Part shown: positions 27,075 through 35,900 of the stretch, one piece after another
Layout of the letters: each line of letters starts with the position of its first letter
How positions within the stretch are numbered: the stretch's first letter is position 1
Assembly: GCA_030425145.1 (NCBI GenBank)
Contig: JAUHVK010000004.1
Span: 124,001 to 188,000, forward strand
Length of the DNA: 64,000 bases
DNA from: Alphaproteobacteria bacterium
GTDB lineage: Bacteria > Pseudomonadota > Alphaproteobacteria > Rhodobacterales > Rhodobacteraceae
Direction: 5' to 3'
Made by a program: the position numbers and the translations under genes
The notes under the pieces: generated by a model
Told to the model about the DNA's origin: nothing
Database searches by the model: none
What the model saw: only the letters and a program-made list of their open reading frames with translations

Positions 27075-29183
27075 ATGGCGTCTTCCACAATTCGCGTTGG
27101 TCTGATCGGGGCCGGGTATATCGCAAGCTGGCACGCAGACGCGTTGCGCGCGACAGATGGGGTCGAGATCACTGCCGTCTGCGACCCGTCCGAAGCTGCG
27201 GCCAAGGGACTGGCCGAGGGGTTGGGAGTGCGGGCCTTCGGGGATGTGGCCGATCTTATCGATGCGGGTGTTTGCGATGCCGTGCACATCCTGACGCCGC
27301 CGCACCTTCACCACGCTCTGGCAATCCAGTGCCTCAAAGCCGGACTGCATGTGCTGGTCGAAAAGCCGGTGGCGACGTCGGCAGCCGAGACAGCCGAGAT
27401 CGAAGCGGTCGCGCAGGAGCATGGTGTCCGGTTCCATGCCGGTCACAACTTCATGGGTCTGCCGTCTTATGACCGGCTGAAAGAGATGCTGGCACAGGGT
27501 GAGCTGGGCTGCGTCTCTGCGGCCGAGGTGCATTGGTGCCTGCCTCTTGCGCCGCTGAGGTCGGGGCCGTTCGGCATCTGGTTGCTGCGCGAGCCGAAGA
27601 ACCTGCTGCTCGAACTGGGGCCGCATCTGATGGGGTTCATCGTCGATCTGTTCGGCGTGCCGGACATTCAGTCGGTCCATCTGTCCAAACCGATTGACCT
27701 GCCTGGGGATGACACACGCCATCAGGCGTGGCGCATCATGGCACAGGCCGGGGATGTGGACGTAACGCTGACCATTTCGATGGTCGAAACGATTGACGAT
27801 CGGTCGTTGACGCTGCGGGGTTCGTCCGGTCGCGCGCGGCTGGACTTTGCGGCTGACACGCTGGTGGTGGAGCGCGAAAACGCATCTGATCTGGTGCTGA
27901 ACCCGCTGCGGCGGCAATTGGACCTGTCTTGGCAACATCTGCGCGAAGGCATTGGCAACACGATCACGCAGGTAGTCTCGTTAAACCGAAAGTCGCCCTA
28001 TGCGCTGAGTTTTCAGGGCATGGATGCGGCGGTCTACGACGCGCTTCGCACAGACAAAGCGCCGGATGCGCGGTTCTCTGGCGAGAGCGCAGTCAAGGTG
28101 ATGACGGCGCTGGATCAAGCCTTGGCAAAAATCCCGACGGACATACTGAAAGCTGCCGCGCCAAAGGCAAAGACACGTGATCCGAAGCCGACCGCGATGG
28201 TGATTGGTGGCACCGGGTTTATCGGTCGCGCATTGACCCGTGCTCTTGTCGCCAAAGGACAGGATGTGCGCGTGCTGAGCCGGGGTCGGTTTGGCCCCTT
28301 CCCAGACCTGCCGGACGAGGTCGAAACCGTGGGAGTTTCCCTTTACGACAAGGACGCCCTGGTTGAAGCGATGCAAGGTATCGACGTGGTTTACAACCTT
28401 GCCCGGTCGCTGGAGGGCACATGGGAAGAGGCACTTAAGCATGATGTCGGCGTGGCCGTCCGCATTGCCGAAGCCTGCCAGGAGGCCGGGGTCAAACGGC
28501 TTGTCTATACCGGGACGATTGCCAGCTACGACATGTCTTCGCCCCAGCAGAAGATCACCGAGGACGTTCCCTTCCCCGACGATATGAGCGACCGGAACAT
28601 GTACGCCCGGTCCAAGGCGGAATGCGAAAAACGCCTGATGGAGATGCACCGGAAGGACGGCTTGCCGCTTGTCATTGCACGGCCAGGGATTGTCGTCGGA
28701 CATGGCGGTCCGCTGCAGCATTGGGGGATCGGGCGCTGGCATGGTGCGGGCGCGGTGCGCATCTGGGGCAACGGACTCAACATCCTGCCGTTCGTGCTGA
28801 TCGACGATGTGGCGGAGGGGCTGATCCTGATGGGCGAGCATCCCGATGCGATTGGCGAGAGCTACAACCTGATCGGGGAACCGATGCTGTCGGGCAAAGG
28901 CTATTTCGACGCGATCGACAAAACACTGGGTGCCAAGATCAGGGTCAGCACTGGGAACCTGACGCTGTTCTGGGCGGCGGATGCGGTAAAGCATGTGCTT
29001 AAGGTCTATGCCTTGCGGCGACGCGGATTGACCCGCCCGTCGCTGGCAGATTGGAAGAGCCGGGCACATCTTTCGCCCTTCGTGAACACCAAACCGAAGG
29101 CGGAATTGGGCTGGGTGCCGGAACAGGACAAAACCAAATTCATCGAAGAGGCCATCGGCAAAGCCAATCTTTTCGGGTTCTGA
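27075..29183 (+). CDS. Fused Gfo/Idh/MocA oxidoreductase and NAD-dependent epimerase
   Basis: 702 residues with two complete Rossmann enzymes. Residues 1-~355 are a Gfo/Idh/MocA protein (VGLIGAGYIASWH at 8-20; EKPVAT at 96-101). After a linker (AAPKAKTRDPKPTA), residues ~374-700 are an extended SDR with GGTGFIGR (378-385) and Y510-x3-K514. The order matches the separate genes at 22796 and 23911, so this may be a duplicated and fused pair that channels a sugar intermediate. It begins 13 bp after the GT2 gene with a good GAGG-type site. There is no frameshift and no stop between the domains. Confidence 0.9.
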   Translation: MASSTIRVGLIGAGYIASWHADALRATDGVEITAVCDPSEAAAKGLAEGLGVRAFGDVADLIDAGVCDAVHILTPPHLHHALAIQCLKAGLHVLVEKPVATSAAETAEIEAVAQEHGVRFHAGHNFMGLPSYDRLKEMLAQGELGCVSAAEVHWCLPLAPLRSGPFGIWLLREPKNLLLELGPHLMGFIVDLFGVPDIQSVHLSKPIDLPGDDTRHQAWRIMAQAGDVDVTLTISMVETIDDRSLTLRGSSGRARLDFAADTLVVERENASDLVLNPLRRQLDLSWQHLREGIGNTITQVVSLNRKSPYALSFQGMDAAVYDALRTDKAPDARFSGESAVKVMTALDQALAKIPTDILKAAAPKAKTRDPKPTAMVIGGTGFIGRALTRALVAKGQDVRVLSRGRFGPFPDLPDEVETVGVSLYDKDALVEAMQGIDVVYNLARSLEGTWEEALKHDVGVAVRIAEACQEAGVKRLVYTGTIASYDMSSPQQKITEDVPFPDDMSDRNMYARSKAECEKRLMEMHRKDGLPLVIARPGIVVGHGGPLQHWGIGRWHGAGAVRIWGNGLNILPFVLIDDVAEGLILMGEHPDAIGESYNLIGEPMLSGKGYFDAIDKTLGAKIRVSTGNLTLFWAADAVKHVLKVYALRRRGLTRPSLADWKSRAHLSPFVNTKPKAELGWVPEQDKTKFIEEAIGKANLFGF

Positions 29184-29226
29184 TCGCCATCAATTGATAA
29201 ACAATCCCCTCAAATCGGACGTATTC

Positions 29227-29266
29227 TTGACAGAATGCCCTGTCACACAACAGGGACGCGTCCCTG
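29227..29266 (+). promoter_or_regulatory. Candidate -35 box overlapping a 16-bp palindrome
   Basis: A consensus TTGACA (29227-29232) is followed 18 bp later by CAGGGACGCGTCCCTG (29251-29266), a perfect 16-bp palindrome covering the place where a -10 box would be. CCCTGT (29239-29244) could also pair with ACAGGG (29250-29255). This lies 50-90 bp before the split BY-kinase gene and could be an operator; no TATAAT-like -10 is visible. Confidence 0.4.
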
Positions 29267-29317
29267 ACCGCGTAGGTCAAAACCGGAAAGAATGATGCCG
29301 CGCAACGAGGCTGAGAC

Positions 29318-29629
29318 ATGACTGAACAGCCCAAGTTCCAACGCCGCAAGCGGCGGGTGGCAGCGTCGGTTGACGACCAGCCGAACCATAAATCGGTTTC
29401 CTCGACAGATTCCGCGATCGACCAGATCGATGCGTTGATTGCAGAAAAAGAAGCTCTCTTGCGGCAGAAAGCGGCGCGCGAAGCCGAGCGTCGGCGCGAG
29501 GCGGAACAGGCAGAAGCTCGGGCCCGTGCCGAAGAAGCGGCGGCGGAGAAGGCCCGACAAGAAAAAGCCAAGCGCGAGGCGGAACTAGAAGAGAAACGCA
29601 GGACGCAGGACGCAGGACGCCGAACGTGA
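29318..29629 (+). CDS. N-terminal coiled-coil fragment of the BY-kinase (frameshifted)
   Basis: 103 residues ending at a premature TGA. After a basic N-terminus (QPKFQRRKRRVAASV) it is a charged Ala/Glu/Arg coiled coil from about residue 35 on. The final residues GRRT come from reading out of frame after a 7-bp tandem repeat at 29596-29620. Removing one repeat unit continues the coiled coil (AEREVERKREAAQREKAKQ) straight into the kinase frame at 29694, giving one 382-residue protein. So this is best read as the 5' part of one gene interrupted by repeat expansion, either fixed or phase-variable. Confidence 0.8.
   Translation: MTEQPKFQRRKRRVAASVDDQPNHKSVSSTDSAIDQIDALIAEKEALLRQKAAREAERRREAEQAEARARAEEAAAEKARQEKAKREAELEEKRRTQDAGRRT
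29596..29620 (+). repeat. 7-bp tandem repeat (ACGCAGG, 3.6 copies) causing a frameshift
   Basis: Twenty-five bases have exact period 7. A unit length not divisible by three means that each gain or loss changes the reading frame, as in slipped-strand phase variation. The present copy number is out of frame; one unit fewer (or two more) restores it. Confidence 0.85.
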
Positions 29630-29693
29630 GGTCGAGCGGAAACGCGAGGCCGCGCAACGCGAAAAGGCCAAACAGGCAAAATCGTCGCCTCTG

Positions 29694-30473
29694 GTGTTGG
29701 CGAGCCCACCCAAGGTAGACCCGGACCCAGCTCCGGCGTTTGATGCGGAAGCCGTGTGGAAATCCATAGACCGCTTTCCGTTGGACCCTCAGAGACTGGC
29801 TGATCGGCATGTGATTACCGCCTTGCGGCAAGATCCGGCGCATACCCGGTTCGACATCCTGCGCACACGGATGCTGCAAGCCCTGGCCGACAACGGCTGG
29901 ACGCGCGTGGCGATCACCTCGCCGACCAAGGATTGCGGCAAGACATTCACAGCGGCAAATCTTGCCATAAGCCTGTCACGGCAAGAGAATTGTCGGACTG
30001 TGCTCTTGGACTTGGACATGCGCAGCCCAAGCCTGCACAAGATATTTGGTGTCTCTGATACCGGTGCGATTGGCGATATGCTCCGCGGTCAGATTGAACC
30101 TGAAGTTCATTTGCAGGGCTTTGCGCCCAACACGATCTCTGCCGGGTCGCACGTCGCGATCGGGTTCAACGGGATTGTCGAACCCTATGCATCCGAGTTG
30201 CTGCAGGACCCGTCAACACATGACGTTCTGGACGAGATCGAAACGAAGTTCCGGCCCAACGTGATGCTGTTCGATTTGCCGCCTGCCCTCTTGAATGACG
30301 ATGTCATTGCGATGCTGCCGCATCTCGATGCGTTGCTCATCGTGGCAGCCGGCGGGATGACCAAGGCCAAGGACATCAAGGAAACGGAACGGCGTCTGGG
30401 TGACAAGGTTCCGCTACTGGGCGTTGTCCTGAACAAGGCCGAGCACGTCGAAACCAGCGATTACCCATACTGA
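29694..30473 (+). CDS. CpsD/CapB-family BY-kinase domain (3' part of split gene)
   Basis: 259 residues if read from the GTG at 29694, the first start in this frame; no convincing ribosome site precedes it. The P-loop ITSPTKDCGKTFTAANLA resembles Wzc/CpsD kinases, followed by Walker A' VLLDLDMRSPS and Walker B VMLFDLPPAL. The C-terminal Tyr cluster is minimal (SDYPY). Such kinases control Wzz-dependent polysaccharide polymerisation and export. The intact form would carry the coiled coil encoded at 29318. It is convergent with the Wzz-like gene, three bases away, an unusual arrangement for this pair. Confidence 0.88.
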   Translation: MLASPPKVDPDPAPAFDAEAVWKSIDRFPLDPQRLADRHVITALRQDPAHTRFDILRTRMLQALADNGWTRVAITSPTKDCGKTFTAANLAISLSRQENCRTVLLDLDMRSPSLHKIFGVSDTGAIGDMLRGQIEPEVHLQGFAPNTISAGSHVAIGFNGIVEPYASELLQDPSTHDVLDEIETKFRPNVMLFDLPPALLNDDVIAMLPHLDALLIVAAGGMTKAKDIKETERRLGDKVPLLGVVLNKAEHVETSDYPY

Positions 30474-30476
30474 CCG

Positions 30477-31883
30477 TTACTGCGCGTTACGCGGTGACAG
30501 CGAAAAGCCGATCAGTCCTGAAATCGGCTTTGCCAAAAGTCCAGCCAACCCGATCAGAAGGGCGATTAATGCCCCCAATGCGATCTTCCAGCCTTTGCGC
30601 TTTTTTCCCTTGGAGGCTGTGTCGCTTGTCTCCAAAACCGGTACCGAGATAACCGGGCGCACGCCAAGCACTCTCTCCATCTGGGCAGCGTTTCGGATCG
30701 GGGGGTTCAACATCTCGAGGATAAAGGCCACGCCCAGCGCGAGCATCCCGCTTGCCACACCGCCCATCATCGCAATCGAGCGTTTGCTGCGCGACACGGC
30801 GTAGACCGGAACGATTGCGCGTTCGAGCACTTCGAAACGCGCGAGCTGGCGCTGTTCCTCAAGGCTTTGGCTCATTTCTGCATCCGCCTTGCGGCGCGAA
30901 ATGACGGTGAATTGTTCGTTCAATTGGGTCAGCTCGCGCTGCAAGGACGCCAGTTCGCGTTCGATTGCGGGTGCCCTGACGAGGAGCGCGTTTATCTCGG
31001 CGGTGCGTGCTTCGATCAAGTTGATCTGATCCTGCAAGAGGCCAACCTCGCGCTGGAGCGCTTCTGCCCGCGTGCGAGCGCTGTTTGACTCGAGGCTCAG
31101 GATCTGCTGACGAAGGGTCAGCAGTGTGGAATTGAGGGTTGTCAGTTCGCCTTGCAAAACGCTGATATTCGTCGGCAGAACCTCGGCATTGGCGGATTTG
31201 AAATCGGCAATGACCTTTTCAGCCGCCGCGATTTCTTCGCGGATGCGCGCCTCTTCTCCATTGAAGAAAGTCAGTTCGAGCTGAGCACGATCAACACTTC
31301 GGCTGCGTGCCTCTTGCATCACGCGATCCAGAATCTCGTTCGCCACATCCGCGGCTTTCTGGGGGTCGCTGAGGTTGGCGGTGATGACCATTCCGGAGGC
31401 GGATTGCACAGGTTGCCAGGATTCGCCGCTGCCAATTGCTTCGACGCTGACGGACCGGCGCATCGCATCCAGACGCATAGACAGCGTCATTCCCGGGATG
31501 TCGGTGAAGAGGTCGTACTTGTCCATGATCTCAACCAGTGACCCGCGCGACATCACGCGCTGTTCGATCAGCTGGATGGTACGGCGCGCATCAAGGCTGG
31601 CGCGGTTGTCGACCATCGATCCAACACTGGTGTTGGTTCCGGCGACCTGCGCATCCTCGATCTGGACGACCGCAATCGCGTTGTAGACGGGTACCTTTGA
31701 CAAGGCCACGGCGACAGAGATCACGCACCCGACGAAGGTGATGAGGATGATGAGGCCCAAACGCCGCTTGATCGCGGAGAATACCTCTTCGAACGACTGA
31801 AAATACAGCACGCGTCCAACTCCAGTACCAAGGCCCCCGCCTTGCCCAATTCGGGTCAGAACGTGACCGCTCGCCTTGGACAA
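30477..31883 (-). CDS. Wzz/GumC-type polysaccharide co-polymerase
   Basis: 468 residues. An N-terminal transmembrane helix (~42-62, GLIILITFVGCVISVAVAL) is followed by the Wzz domain and a long periplasmic coiled coil (~200-365), a second helix near 372-392 (MMGGVASGMLALGVAFILEML) with the NPPIRN block, and a third hydrophobic helix near 431-450. No kinase domain is fused, so it needs a separate BY-kinase, encoded convergently next door. It sets chain length in polysaccharide export. A nested stem-loop precedes it. Confidence 0.9.
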   Translation of the reverse strand: MSKASGHVLTRIGQGGGLGTGVGRVLYFQSFEEVFSAIKRRLGLIILITFVGCVISVAVALSKVPVYNAIAVVQIEDAQVAGTNTSVGSMVDNRASLDARRTIQLIEQRVMSRGSLVEIMDKYDLFTDIPGMTLSMRLDAMRRSVSVEAIGSGESWQPVQSASGMVITANLSDPQKAADVANEILDRVMQEARSRSVDRAQLELTFFNGEEARIREEIAAAEKVIADFKSANAEVLPTNISVLQGELTTLNSTLLTLRQQILSLESNSARTRAEALQREVGLLQDQINLIEARTAEINALLVRAPAIERELASLQRELTQLNEQFTVISRRKADAEMSQSLEEQRQLARFEVLERAIVPVYAVSRSKRSIAMMGGVASGMLALGVAFILEMLNPPIRNAAQMERVLGVRPVISVPVLETSDTASKGKKRKGWKIALGALIALLIGLAGLLAKPISGLIGFSLSPRNAQ

Positions 31884-31917
31884 GCCATAATCTAGTTAAA
31901 ACAAGGCGAAATTACGA

Positions 31918-31966
31918 CATCTAAATACCTAAGATACGGAAACAACGCGTTTCCACATCTTAGATG
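31918..31966 (-). promoter_or_regulatory. Nested stem-loop region upstream of the Wzz-like gene
   Basis: CTAAGAT (31929-31935) pairs with ATCTTAG (31957-31963) around an inner GGAAAC/GTTTCC stem with a 5-nt loop. An outer CATCTAAA (31918-31925) offers an alternative partner for the TAGATG arm (31961-31966). Two mutually exclusive structures in a leader suggest attenuation, or a terminator for the upstream SGNH gene. There is no T run after the stem. Confidence 0.45.
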
Positions 31967-31992
31967 CTTTGCGGGCATTCCATTGTAATCAT

Positions 31993-32943
31993 TCAATTTT
32001 GCGGGATGCCCGTGACCGGCAGAACGGACACCACGTCCCAGACCGTCTGCTGCATCAAACGCGCCAATTCCGGGCTCGGCGCAGTGGCTGGTGTTCCATC
32101 CGCACGCAACAGCTCAGTCGGCAGACCCAGAGGGGATGTCTGATACAGCACCGCGTAATGCGTAAGCGCGACAAGGTAGGCGCCAAGGTCATTGATGTGG
32201 ATTTGATCGACTGTCCCATCGTCCTGCCGGGCAAACAGGTCTTCCCGCGACACCACGGCACCAACGCCACCTGACGCTTCGATCCGCCGCACGAACTCGG
32301 CCATCACCCGTCCCGCCGGGACAACATAGATCGCAGGTGCGTCGGGATCACTCGCCATGGCACCCGCCAAGAGGGTGCCTTCCCAGTATCGCCCGGGGTC
32401 GGTGTCCAGTCGGTTCAACCAACCTTGCGGGTCATCAAGTTCGTGCCACGTTTCGTACAGATACACGCGGATTTCAGGATTGCCGCTTCGCGCTGCCGAG
32501 ACCCATTTTCCAACGTAGCCGACCGCATTGAAATAGGCGATGGCGGCTTCGAGCTCGACCATTTCGGTCAGTATGAAAGCGTCGTAATATCCGCTGGCCA
32601 ACGCGCCCTTGGCATCGCGGAAATGGTCATGCGCATTTTCAACCTCGAACCCTTGGATGGCTTCATCCGGTTCCCAATGTGCCTTGAGCGGAGTGCCCCA
32701 GCCAAGTTGTGAGGCATGCTCATGCCCTGCAAGCTGGGCCAACATCGACGGCATGTCGCGCCCGACGAGAGAATGCCCAAGGTGAAACACCTTCAACGGC
32801 CCCGTTGGCAGAGGCAGTGGCGTCTCGTATCGCGCCGCCATTTGATCCGCCGTCAGGGCTTTGGGACCGGCAAGGTAAGCCCATGCCGCAAGGCCACAGC
32901 CGATTGCCGCCAGTCCCGACAGGACAAGACGCCTGCGCATCAT
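31993..32943 (-). CDS. SGNH/GDSL-like hydrolase, membrane-anchored or secreted
   Basis: 316 residues. The N-terminus RRRLVLSGLAAIGCGLAAWAYLAG is a signal anchor. Block I reads VFHLGHSLVGRDMPSML, with the nucleophile Ser in GHS instead of GDS. The last block DQIHINDLGAYL supplies the Asp-x2-His pair. These features fit an SGNH-fold esterase or acyltransferase working in the periplasm. It begins two bases after the NRPS stop and is the last gene of the PKS-GT2-NRPS-SGNH operon, so it probably adds or removes an acyl group on the operon product or on a polysaccharide. Confidence 0.75.
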   Translation of the reverse strand: MMRRRLVLSGLAAIGCGLAAWAYLAGPKALTADQMAARYETPLPLPTGPLKVFHLGHSLVGRDMPSMLAQLAGHEHASQLGWGTPLKAHWEPDEAIQGFEVENAHDHFRDAKGALASGYYDAFILTEMVELEAAIAYFNAVGYVGKWVSAARSGNPEIRVYLYETWHELDDPQGWLNRLDTDPGRYWEGTLLAGAMASDPDAPAIYVVPAGRVMAEFVRRIEASGGVGAVVSREDLFARQDDGTVDQIHINDLGAYLVALTHYAVLYQTSPLGLPTELLRADGTPATAPSPELARLMQQTVWDVVSVLPVTGIPQN

Positions 32944-32945
32944 GC

Positions 32946-35900
32946 TCAGGCCTGTCGTCTTGCCCGCATGGCACGTCGGCGGGCCATTGCGTCAGCGCGT
33001 ACCTGTGCCCGATCGAATGGCTGCATCGACGGCTGCGAGATCGGTGTGACCTGCGCGGATGACTGCGGCGCCGAAGATATTGCGCCAAGCTGTGCCACGC
33101 GATCTGCCAGCGCCGAAAGCGTCGGGAACTGGAAAATATCAGTGATCGACAGTTTGGCGACCTGCAATCGGTCGCGCACCGCGCGGTGTGTTTGAACCGC
33201 CAGAAGAGAATGCCCACCGAGGTCGAAGAAATTATCCTCGGGCTGGATCTTTTGAACGCCTAGAACTTCCGTCCAGATCACGGCGATACTCGCCATCAAG
33301 GCGTCATCCGCCTGCCGTGCCGCTTTGGTGGGTTTCTGGACCTTTGGCTGGGGTCGCTGCGCAACACTGACTGGGGCAGGCAACGCCTTGCGGTCAATTT
33401 TCTGGTTCGGGGTCATCGGGAACGCGTCAAGCGACACGACATGGGACGGGACCATGTAGTCCGGCATTTTCTCGGACAGGGTCGTGCGAATGCTCTTGCC
33501 ATCAACCTCGGCCCGGGAAATGACATAGGCCACCAGACGCACGTCGCCCGGCGTGTCTTCGCGCGCCAGAACAACAGCATTTGTGATGCCGGGAATGGAC
33601 TGTATCGCGCTTTCGATCTCGCCCAGTTCAATGCGGAACCCACGCAGTTTGACCTGCGTGTCAGACCGGCCGAGGAAGTCCAGCTTGCCATCAGGGCGTC
33701 GGCGGACCAGATCACCTGTGCGGTACATGCGGCCGGGCGCAAAGGGATTGTCGAGGAAGCGATCCGCCGTCATCTCCTCCCGCTGCCAGTAGCCGCGGGT
33801 GACGCCGTCACCACCGATCCATAGCTCACCCTCCTCACCTATCCCAAGCAGGTTCTGCGCCTCGTCGAGTACGTATAGCTGGGTGTTGGCGATCGGGCGG
33901 CCGATGTTGATCGTTGCCTCATCGGCCGCTGCGCTTTCGGTCGACGACCAGATCGTCGTTTCCGTCGGACCGTACATGTTGGTGATCGTCGCGCCTGTGG
34001 CTTTCTTCAGGTCTGCAACCAAGGCACCGGGAAGCGCCTCCCCACCCAGGTAGATGTGCTTGAGACCATGCAGGCTGGCGCGGGCGTCGTCGTCCATTGC
34101 AATCATACGCGCCATGGACGGGGTGCATTGCATATGCGTTGCCCGATGCCGTGCCAGCATCGCCGCAATAGAGAAATCGGTGTCTTCGTGATCCATTGAA
34201 GGTGCGCAGTGTTGTACAACTTGGGCCAAGGGCTTGAGCCCCTCCAGCACTTGATCCGCGGCAATGCCATAGTCGATCAGACAAGCAATCTCGGACACGC
34301 CTATTGCCTGCAACTGCTCCACGCGGGCAAGTGCATCTTCAATGGTACCGAACAGACCAGAATCGTTGAAATACCGCTCGAACGCGAAATCAAGAATGCC
34401 CTCGAGATCGTCTTCGCTCAGATCGCCAAGGTTCAGTTCAAACGCATTCTTGACGCCTTCCGGTTTCTTGAAGGCCGGGAAAGCCCAAGCGTATTGCTTG
34501 ATCAAACCGGCGGCCGAGCGCAGGTAATCCTTCATCGGCTCACGCGCGATTTCGCGTGCATGGTCGCGCGTGTCAGCAAGGCAGGTGTGCAGCATCAGAG
34601 TGACGGTGAAATCATCCGGATTGTGTCCGGCTTCGCGCATGGCGTGGCGGTAGATCGAGATCTTGTCTGCCACTTCGTCAATCGACTGACCAAGCAGGTG
34701 CGTCAGAACATTGGCACCATTTGCGCCGGCTTCTCGCCAAGTCTCGGGGTTGCCCGCAGTTGTGACCCAGATGGGCAGTTCCCGGGACACCGGACGCGGC
34801 TGGGTGACAACCTCGTGCATCCGGCCATCCTTGCGCGGAAAAGCCACCGCTTCGCCGCGCCAAAGCTTACGCACCTGGTCGATCGCCTCGAACATCGCTG
34901 GTTTGTTGTCGGGCGGTGTGTTTTCCGGGCGCAGGACGAAATCATCCGGTTGCCAGCCGCTGGCGATGGCCAGACCCGCGCGACCGTTGGTGAGGTTGTC
35001 GATCACTGCCCATTCTTCGGCGATGCGGGCGGGATGGTGGAGTGGTGCAACACAGCTTCCGGCGCGGACACCGATCTGTTTAGTGACACCCGCAACCGCA
35101 GCGCCGGTGACCGACGGGTTCGGATAGGGACCACCAAAGGCATGGAAGTGCCGCTCTGGTGTCCAGACCGCGCAAAAGCCGTTTTCATCGGCAAACTTCG
35201 CGCCCTCGAGCAACAGACGGTATTTGTCCCGACCGACACCGTCGTCATTGCCCCAGTAATAGATGGAAAACTCCATTCCATCGCCATTCTTGCGCGCAGC
35301 ACCGCCGGAGATCACACCCCTTTGGCTGGCGCTCGGCAACACAACTTTGATGCCGCGGGACAAGGTATAGAAAAGTTCAAGGACAGAAATGTCGAAGCTG
35401 AGGCTGGTGACGGCCAGCCATGCGGCGTTGTCGCGATCATGAACAACCACATCCATGCCAGCGTAGAAGTTCATGACGTTGCGATGCTCGACCATGACAC
35501 CCTTGGGCAGTCCGGTGGAACCTGATGTGTAGATCACATAGGCGAGGGAGTCGCCCGTCGCGCTTGGCTCGGGATTGCTGGTGCGGGCGGATGAAAGGCG
35601 CGGATCACGATCGATGATCAGGCGGTCCGCCTGTGTCTCGGGCAGGTCAGCCGCGATATCGTGTTCCGTTATGACCACGCTAGCACCGCTATCCTTGAGA
35701 TAATGCGCCAGACGGTCCTGCGGGTAATCTGGATCCAAAGGCAGATATGCCCCACCCGCCTTGAGAATACCCAGCGCGCCCGCGACCAAGTCCGGCCCGC
35801 GCCGGCAATGCAGCCCGACCATCACATCAGGCCCGACGCCCATATCCCTTAGCGTGTGCGCAACGCGGTTCGCGTGTTCGTTGAGCGTGGCAAAAGTGAT

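Noticed and set aside
27981-29069. 362-codon minus-strand open frame
   Set aside because: It is antisense to the fused oxidoreductase-epimerase; the composition (His/Arg/Gln-rich) is typical of a shadow frame.
34209-35525. 438-codon plus-strand open frame
   Set aside because: It is antisense to the monooxygenase insert of the NRPS, with no recognisable domain.
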